Below the pieces are notes generated by a model that did not search any database, had not been told where the DNA came from, and worked only from the letters and a program-made list of their open reading frames with translations. A program made the translations under genes and the position numbers. 64,000 nucleotides of DNA from Anthoceros angustus (lineage: Eukaryota; Streptophyta; Anthocerotopsida; Anthocerotales; Anthocerotaceae): assembly GCA_010909165.1 (NCBI GenBank), contig VJWM01000011.1, positions 248,001-312,000 on the forward strand, read 5' to 3'. This document shows, piece after piece, positions 58,747 through 64,000 of the stretch (its first letter is position 1; the number at the start of each line of letters is the position of its first letter).

Positions 58747-58959
58747 TGTTGAGGTGAAGACCAGTGCAGGTTTAGCATAACTAAACACGTATATGCAGCG
58801 TTAGGGTTAGTTATGTTAGGGCTGTTATAGCGAAGGGTCATGTGTGCTTAGGGGCAACATGTGAAGACCGTATAAAACACAGTTTTGTGTTCACTTTTTG
58901 ATATGATGAGAAACATTTGTCGATAGCAAGTGTGTGTTGCTCTCTCCACATTTTACATA
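58747..58959 (+). repeat. 3' LTR of Copia B
   Basis: It opens TGTTGAGGTGAAGACC and ends TTTTACATA, followed by the target duplication GCATT. Confidence 0.92.
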
Positions 58960-58964
58960 GCATT

Positions 58965-61071
58965 GCACGAGGTATAGGCAGGCAACTTTGTTGCCGGAAG
59001 CGGTGTGCTTCCTCCCCCACAATGTTTCTGCACAGATGGGCCAGAGGCAGTTGTGGGTGGAATAGACAATGCCGAGCTGGTCCGAGCTTTGATGAAAACA
59101 CGGGGAGTAGAGTGGATTCAAGAGCAACTGGTGGCACTAAGTCTCGTTGGGAAAGAAATGGAGCACACGGGAAAGCCAAAGCCTCCACCAACTTTGACCT
59201 TCGGGGGCTTGAGTATCCCGAGACATAAGAAGTTCATGGAAGTAATACGCAGTAGAGCGGCAAACGAAATTCCAGGAAAGTGGAGCGACTTGCCAACGTC
59301 TCGGAGGAAGAAAATGTGCACAGAAGTGGCTGCTCAGTTTTCGGATCTTCTTGCGAAGGGGAGGATTTCATCAGAGTTCAGCCAATACACTCGGACAAGG
59401 AATAGCAGGTACATGTCGAGGCAGCCAAAGCCTGTGCTTTGGAGGAGAAGAGGGTAGGGAAAAAATTTTCAACAACTTTTCAGCCTCCACTACCTAATGA
59501 TAGGGTATGGCGGAAGATTCTCACATGGGCACGGGTTGAACTCCGGCAACATGGAAATTTTGCCATCAAGGCATCACTAGACTAAGACTCATTGGAGAAA
59601 TCAAATGGAAAGGGCCCAATCCATGGGGCTAGTCGAGAGAGTTGGTTGGGTTTTAAGTTCCAAGAGAAGTATGGGAAAGCCAAAGCCTCCACCAACTTTG
59701 ACCTTGAGGCTTGAGTATCCGAGACATAAGAAGTTCATGGAAATGTCAGCAGAAAGGCAAAGCGAAATTCCGGAAAGTGGGCGACTTGCCAGCGTCTCGG
59801 AGGAAGAAAATGTGCATGTATGGCTGCTCGCCGGATCTTGCGGCGGAGGATTTCATCAGAGTTCAGCCAATACACTCGGACAAGGAATAGCAGGTACATG
59901 TCGAGGCAGCCAAAGCCTGTGCTTTGGAGGAGAAGAGGGTAGGGAAAAAATTTTCAACAACTTTTCAGCCTCCACTACCTAATGATAGGGTATGGCGGAA
60001 GATTCTCACATGGGCACGGGTTGAACTCCGGCAACATGGAAATTTTTTGCCATCCAAGGCATCACTTGCAGCTAAGACTCGACTGGAGAAATCAAATGGA
60101 AAAGGGCCCAATCCATGGGGCTAGTGCGGACGAGTTGGTTGGGTTTTTAAGTTCCAAGAGAAGTATGGGAGAGAGCCAACTGACGAGGAGTGTGATTTGG
60201 ATCACTCCGCCCATTAACAAAAATGCACGAACTATGGGATGTGCGGGAGCGAGGAGAGTCGGTGCCGAGTTTTTGAAATCCCTGAGGGTACGCATTAGGG
60301 CCAAGCGAGATGCCACAAAGAGGAATGGTTCAAAGCATTCACAGAAATCTGCAATAATTGATCTGGATTGCGAAGGAAGTAGTACGGGGGACGACGCCCC
60401 AGAAGTGGATGGTGCGAATGGGAAAACAACAGATGGAGAAGAAGGGGATCACGAAGGTGATTTGGAACATGATGAGGAGACAGGCTAGGAAGACGATAAG
60501 GAAGACGAAGACAACGAGGATGGGGAAGCAGCAGAGGAGGAGGAAGCGGAGAGGGTGAAAGGACATGGAAAACGTCATACGGTGGCAGATGCCACAACAT
60601 CAGAGTCTCTAGGAGGAGGGCAATTGGAATTTGACACGGACGATTTCGAAAATGCTGAACCGCGTACGCGGAAAGTTCCAAGAAGAGGGGGACGCGTACG
60701 GCATAAAGTACACCGCACTGCCACATTGGAGGGCAGAGTAACGAGGGCTCAAGCTACAGCAGTGAATCAAAAGGCCGCCAGTTCTAAGGGGAAAGAGAAA
60801 GCGAAAGGGTCGAAGGTGAGTTGCCATGACCAAATTTACATGTCCACATGCATGTCATGTGCATTGTGGGGTTGATGTGGATTCTTTCTGACGCAGGCGC
60901 AACCAAACAACGATGTGCATGAGGCGATGGCCTTCGCCGAAGAGCGCGCTCCATCGACAGAAAAAAGGCAGGCAGCTACAAACCCTCGAGGACCGAAATC
61001 GAAAAGAGCGAAAGGGCGAAAAAGCGTCATGAGCGATACAGGCGTGAGATACCCAGCTGCTGATTATGATT
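58965..61071 (+). CDS. unidentified gene, 3' part (Lys/Arg- and Glu/Asp-rich nuclear-type protein)
   Basis: Resuming after Copia B, the plus strand encodes GPEAVVGGIDNAELVRALMK, VEWIQEQLVALSLVGKEME and KWSDLPTSRRKKMCTEVAAQ (59,005-59,457). Further on are KILTWARVELRQHGNF (60,000-60,050), RVRIRAKRDATKRNGSKHSQ (60,286-60,350), a long acidic tract (60,370-60,555) and basic stretches (RTRKVPRRGGRVRHKVHRTA). A splice donor-like AAGGTGAGTTG occurs at 60,811. No family is recognised; composition suggests a chromatin- or DNA-binding protein, perhaps encoded by a transposon. A 500-bp internal duplication disturbs the frame. Confidence 0.4.
59160..60065. repeat. tandem duplication of about 450-500 bp inside the unidentified gene
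   Basis: The block GGAAAGCCAAAGCCTCCACC ... GGCAACATGGAAATTTT is present at 59,168-59,565 and again at 59,667-60,045. The copies differ by small losses in the first half of the second copy. Confidence 0.88.
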
Positions 61072-61215
61072 AGTGGTTGGATGCACAAAACTCCAGAAGT
61101 TCTATGCCGCCAGGTGAACCCGCGCTGCAAATTGTCGTATCGATATGTATGTGCTACCGTATAGTATCTGCGAAGTCTTCTGAAGTTATATGTATTCCCA
61201 TATAGAGCCATCTAT

Positions 61216-61556
61216 AAAATGCGCGGTATAAATTCTGTAAATCAAGCGAGAATACAATGTGGCCAAAATGCGCGGTATAAATTCTGTAAATCAAGCGAGA
61301 ATACAATGTGGCCAAAATGCGGTATAAATTACGTAAATCAGCGAGAATACAATGTGGCCAAAATCGCGGTATAAATTCTGTAAATCAAGCGAGAATACAA
61401 TGTGGCCAAAATGCGCGGTATAAATTCTGTAAATCAAGCGAGAATACAATGTGGCCAAAATGCGCGGTATAAATTCTGTAAATCAAGCGAGAATACAATG
61501 TGGCCATAATGCGCGGTATAAATTCTGTAAATCAAGCGAGAATACAATGTGGCCAT
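61216..61556. repeat. 49-bp tandem array, seven units
   Basis: Units read AAAATGCGCGGTATAAATTC, TGTAAATCAAGCGAGAATAC, AATGTGGCC. One unit (61,313-61,360) has lost CG and A at two places. No ORF or known satellite is recognised; its position near the 61,978 terminus would fit a subterminal repeat. Confidence 0.9.
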
Positions 61557-61966
61557 CGAGACATTGTACATGCCACATGGCAAGTTCACACATGTCGAGA
61601 GAGGGCGTCAGAAACAGCAGTGGAAAGCGTGGAAACCCATAGAATTCAAAATGAAATAGTCCACCACCACTCGCATTCGGAAAACGCAGTGCATGTGCGA
61701 ACATGAGGGCAACACACGTCCACACCCCTGACCGACATTGTCAGCACCCGGGTTAGAAACCCTGACAAACCCGAGTTACCGAGCCTACAACCTGGCCTTG
61801 CCCCGGACCTCATAACCGTTATAAGAATTGGTTGTCACGGTCTTCATGTTACAGGGTTTATTACAGTTCTTAGGTCCGGCAAACCAGATGCCTTGTGTAA
61901 CAAAGCCATCGAGTACGTTACAAAAAGGCAATATTTCATAACACTGCAGCATTACAAACCATGCTG

Positions 61967-61978
61967 TTTCTAGTAGTG
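61967..61978. mobile_element. CACTA-type terminus (TTTCTAGTAGTG)
   Basis: The complement, CACTACTAGAAA, is a typical plant CACTA end, and Copia A protease sequence begins directly outside it. The partner end was not found in 41-61 kb, so the extent of this element is unknown. Confidence 0.5.
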
Positions 61979-62374
61979 AACTTACAGGTACCCTTTCCAA
62001 GGATGCTCAGGCTGGTGGCACTACTCTCATCACCTAAATAGACCTTCTCAGAAATTGCCGAAAGCACCAAACTGGTAAAGAAAGACTCATCCTTACAGAT
62101 ATGAGCAGTAGCTCCTGAATCTAGACACCAGCAGTCAAGCTCACTCGTAGAAGTGTTCAAGCAAATAGTCAATATTTTAACTACCGGCTTGCTTGAAGTG
62201 GATGCTGGTTCTATCGGTTGCTTATCTCCCATATGGTGTGAAGAGGAATGTGCAGCAGGCCGAGGAACTGCCCGTTGAGGCTCTCCTGCCTTCTTCTTGT
62301 GACATTCGCGAGCCCAATGGCCAGGTAATCCGCACCAATAGCAATTACCTTGTCGTTTTGGGTGAGAGGACATG
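61979..62374 (-). pseudogene. Copia-type gag zinc knuckle and protease piece (probably Copia A)
   Basis: The minus-strand frame has a CCHC knuckle (CYWCGLPGHWAREC), then the protease core CLDSGATAHICKDESFF and EKVYLGDESSATSLSILGKG. It stops at GTCKF, where the CACTA-type terminus begins. It differs from the Copia B protease, so it is another family. Strand and gene order agree with the RT-RNase H piece at 41-43 kb. Confidence 0.88.
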
Positions 62375-62417
62375 CACCATTAATAGTGCAGGATTAATCA
62401 AGAACCTAAACCCTAAA

Positions 62418-62472
62418 TCAAGGATGCAACCTGGACAACGCAATAATTGCGTTGTCCAGGTTTCATCCTTGA
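62418..62472. repeat. 55-bp near-perfect inverted repeat (hairpin)
   Basis: Two 27-bp arms (62,418-62,444 and 62,446-62,472), TCAAGGATGCAACCTGGACA onward and its complement, pair with one mismatch around a 1-base centre. It lies upstream of the Copia A gag piece on the minus strand. Confidence 0.9.
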
Positions 62473-63323
62473 CTTACCTCGATTTGGTGGTCAGCCCTGC
62501 ATTGCGCTATAAACTCTGTTGTCGACTTTGAGCTTGTGTCCAGAAGTAAGGCGGCTTTGTTCCTCTTGAAACAAAGCCCCAATCATCTCTTCAAGCTTGT
62601 TGTGGTACTACTTTCGCTGACGGCCAGCCGGGCCAGCACCAGTCCCGTGTCGTTGCAATATGAGGTCCGTTCCCAAGGGAATGACTTGTTCCGTTTGCGC
62701 ACGTTTCCTTATATCTACTACCGATGCGTCTCAAGAATATGTAACACATGTAGCATTATTTTATTTTTAAAATTTACCTTAAAATAAATATCTTTCAGTA
62801 TTATTTTATCTTTGAAGTTCATCTTAGAATAAATATCTATCGTATTATTTTCATCACTTCACTATGACATACCGATAGAAACAGTTAAAAACTTTTCCAA
62901 GGTTTTCTAAGCCTTCTTAACTATATATTAATATTATATTGAAGATATAAAATAAACTTTTTTAAGGTTTTTCTCAAACCTTCTTAAAAATAAAGTATAA
63001 TTTATCCTCCTTTTGTCATGACAGTCAACTAATGAATTGAGACTATGATGTGATTCATCCGTGCATCATTTTTATCACGTGTCAATGAGGCCTAGCTAAT
63101 GGTCAAGGCTATGAACTATGAAACGCTGGGCTTTGGTCGTTTCTCGAAACTTGGATTTCACTTTGAAAATAAAAATCTGGACACCTCATTGATAATGTCC
63201 GTTACAAGCTACACAAACTCTCGAATCCCATGTAGGCTCCTGCGAAATAGGCCTTAACATTCTTCAAAGTGCCAATTAATCCTGCGAACACATTGCGTCA
63301 CAAATTTCAAATCACATAAAAAT
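62473..63323. other. AT-rich spacer
   Basis: No gene. 62,745-63,000 has duplicated TTATTTTATTTTT(A/G)AA...TTAAAATAAATATCT units and CTTTTTTAAGGTTTT repeats. The 3' UTR of the sulfite-exporter-like gene must lie at the right end. Confidence 0.5.
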
Positions 63324-64000
63324 CTAGGAACCAATGCTTCCCATGCGTATGGCCGTGAAAGTGCAATAAAACATCATACCCAGGAAGATCGCACTCAAAC
63401 CGATGACCGTGCCTAAAGTGAAAGTGATGATAGAGGCTCTGCCAGTGATGGCAACCAGCTGCCTCATAATGTGGACGCCAACAGATGCTGCCACCAGAAT
63501 CCCCAGCCCAAAGTAGACAGCTATTTCATCACACCACGACGATCATCAGCTGGTGCTCGGCAGTTTAACATGTTTGCATGCTTCTGAACATGCCAATGGC
63601 AATTCTTACCGAAGTTTACAGGGAGCCGCCCGAGCAAGTAGTATTCCAGCACTGACATGGAAGAAGAGAACATTATCATGAAAGTGGAGGTAGCGGATGT
63701 GACCTGCAGAAATACAAGCAGTCATCACTATTTCGTATTGGTGGTAAGATCCGCACCATACTGGTACTGACAACATGATGGAACTAAAAATTATGACTTG
63801 GTGATGCCTGCTGTAGACACCTGCGGAGAAATTCCCAATTCCAGGAACATGGGTCCCAAGATCATGCCGCCTCCTATGCCAAGGAAGCCTCCGATTGTGC
63901 CAGCAAAACAGGAAATTAACGGGTACAGGATCAGTTTGTCAATGGTCCATGCCACTTCCGCTGCTTCAGAGGGTTCACTACGTGCAAGATCCTGCTTGCA
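63324..64000 (-). CDS. TauE/SafE sulfite-exporter-like membrane protein, C-terminal half
   Basis: Three exons are visible on the minus strand: 64,000-63,821 (cut by the window), 63,703-63,610 and 63,520-63,324, with GT-AG introns and continuous frame. The family signature is present as GFLGIGGGMILGPMFLELGI, followed by SATSTFMIMFSSSMSVLEYY and three further hydrophobic helices (YFGLGILVAASVGVHIM, ASIITFTLGTVIGLSAIF). It ends MGSIGS at TAG 63,324-63,326. These are multi-pass membrane proteins; the family includes bacterial anion exporters, and plant members are thought to sit in endomembranes. The substrate is not known. Confidence 0.93.

Larger units (their letters stand above)
48470..58959 (+). 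mobile_element. Ty1/Copia retrotransposon B with triplicated interior
   Basis: The 5' LTR is 48,470-48,683 and the 3' LTR 58,747-58,959, both TGTTGAG...TTTTACATA. A 5-bp target duplication, GCATT, flanks the element (48,465-48,469 and 58,960-58,964). A tRNA-iMet primer site (TGGTATCAGAGC) follows the 5' LTR directly, and a purine tract GAGAGGAG precedes the 3' LTR. Copia order (gag, protease, integrase, RT, RNase H) is clear. At 10.5 kb it is about twice the usual length because parts of gag-pol occur up to three times (breaks near 51,866 and 55,003). Confidence 0.93.

Noticed and set aside
59453-59483. A 30-bp intron (GTAGGG ... TTTTCAG) in the unidentified gene
   Set aside because: It is shorter than any other intron in the window and the frame change could equally be an indel.

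Overview
The window is nuclear DNA of a green plant: GT-AG introns of roughly 70-180 bp and five recognisable plant genes. Which lineage it is cannot be settled here; a non-seed plant or a streptophyte alga would fit the compact genes. The two ends are ordinary gene space and about 50 kb between them is nested transposable elements.

Gene space on the left (1-9,966): the 3' part of a STRUBBELIG-family receptor kinase (+), a five-exon ATP23 mitochondrial metalloprotease gene (-), a Gfo/Idh/MocA oxidoreductase (+), a membrane-anchored START lipid-transfer protein (+) and general transcription factor TFIIB (-). All have clean exons with no frameshifts. On the right, 63,324-64,000 holds the 3' half of a TauE/SafE sulfite-exporter-like gene (-).

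The central nest. (1) A Ty3/Gypsy element (about 11,448-40,442, +) with direct repeats of about 0.5-0.6 kb at its ends. Its pol order is unusual: protease, then a C5 cytosine DNA methyltransferase (motifs I, IV, VI, VIII and X are readable at 15,387-16,145), then reverse transcriptase, RNase H and integrase, ending in a PHD finger (39,540-39,671). (2) A 20.4-kb CACTA transposon (16,665-37,107) inserted into the Gypsy RT, with CACTACAAG/CTTGTAGTG ends and a perfect 3-bp target duplication (CTC). It carries a TNP2-type transposase, long subterminal repeat fields, and captured host gene pieces: an intact SPA/COP1-type WD40 exon and decayed PPR fragments. (3) A Copia remnant A (-): RT-RNase H at 41.4-42.8 kb, gag/protease at 62.0-62.4 kb. 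(4) An unrecognised element or gene between them. (5) Copia element B (48,470-58,959, +) inserted in that gene, with matching LTRs, a tRNA-Met primer site and a 5-bp target duplication, but with its interior repeated about three times.

Both Copia elements carry, between RNase H and the 3' LTR, an open frame on the opposite strand that encodes a single membrane helix followed by a basic linker and an amphipathic helix. The main candidates for undescribed biology are the methyltransferase + PHD Gypsy element and this antisense membrane ORF.

The transposon sequence is full of small deletions that differ between copies and cluster at CTG/CAG/CCG-type sites, whereas the genes are clean. This may be real decay, or a long-read base-calling artefact at methylated CHG sites. 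It must be settled before any transposon reading frame is called dead.
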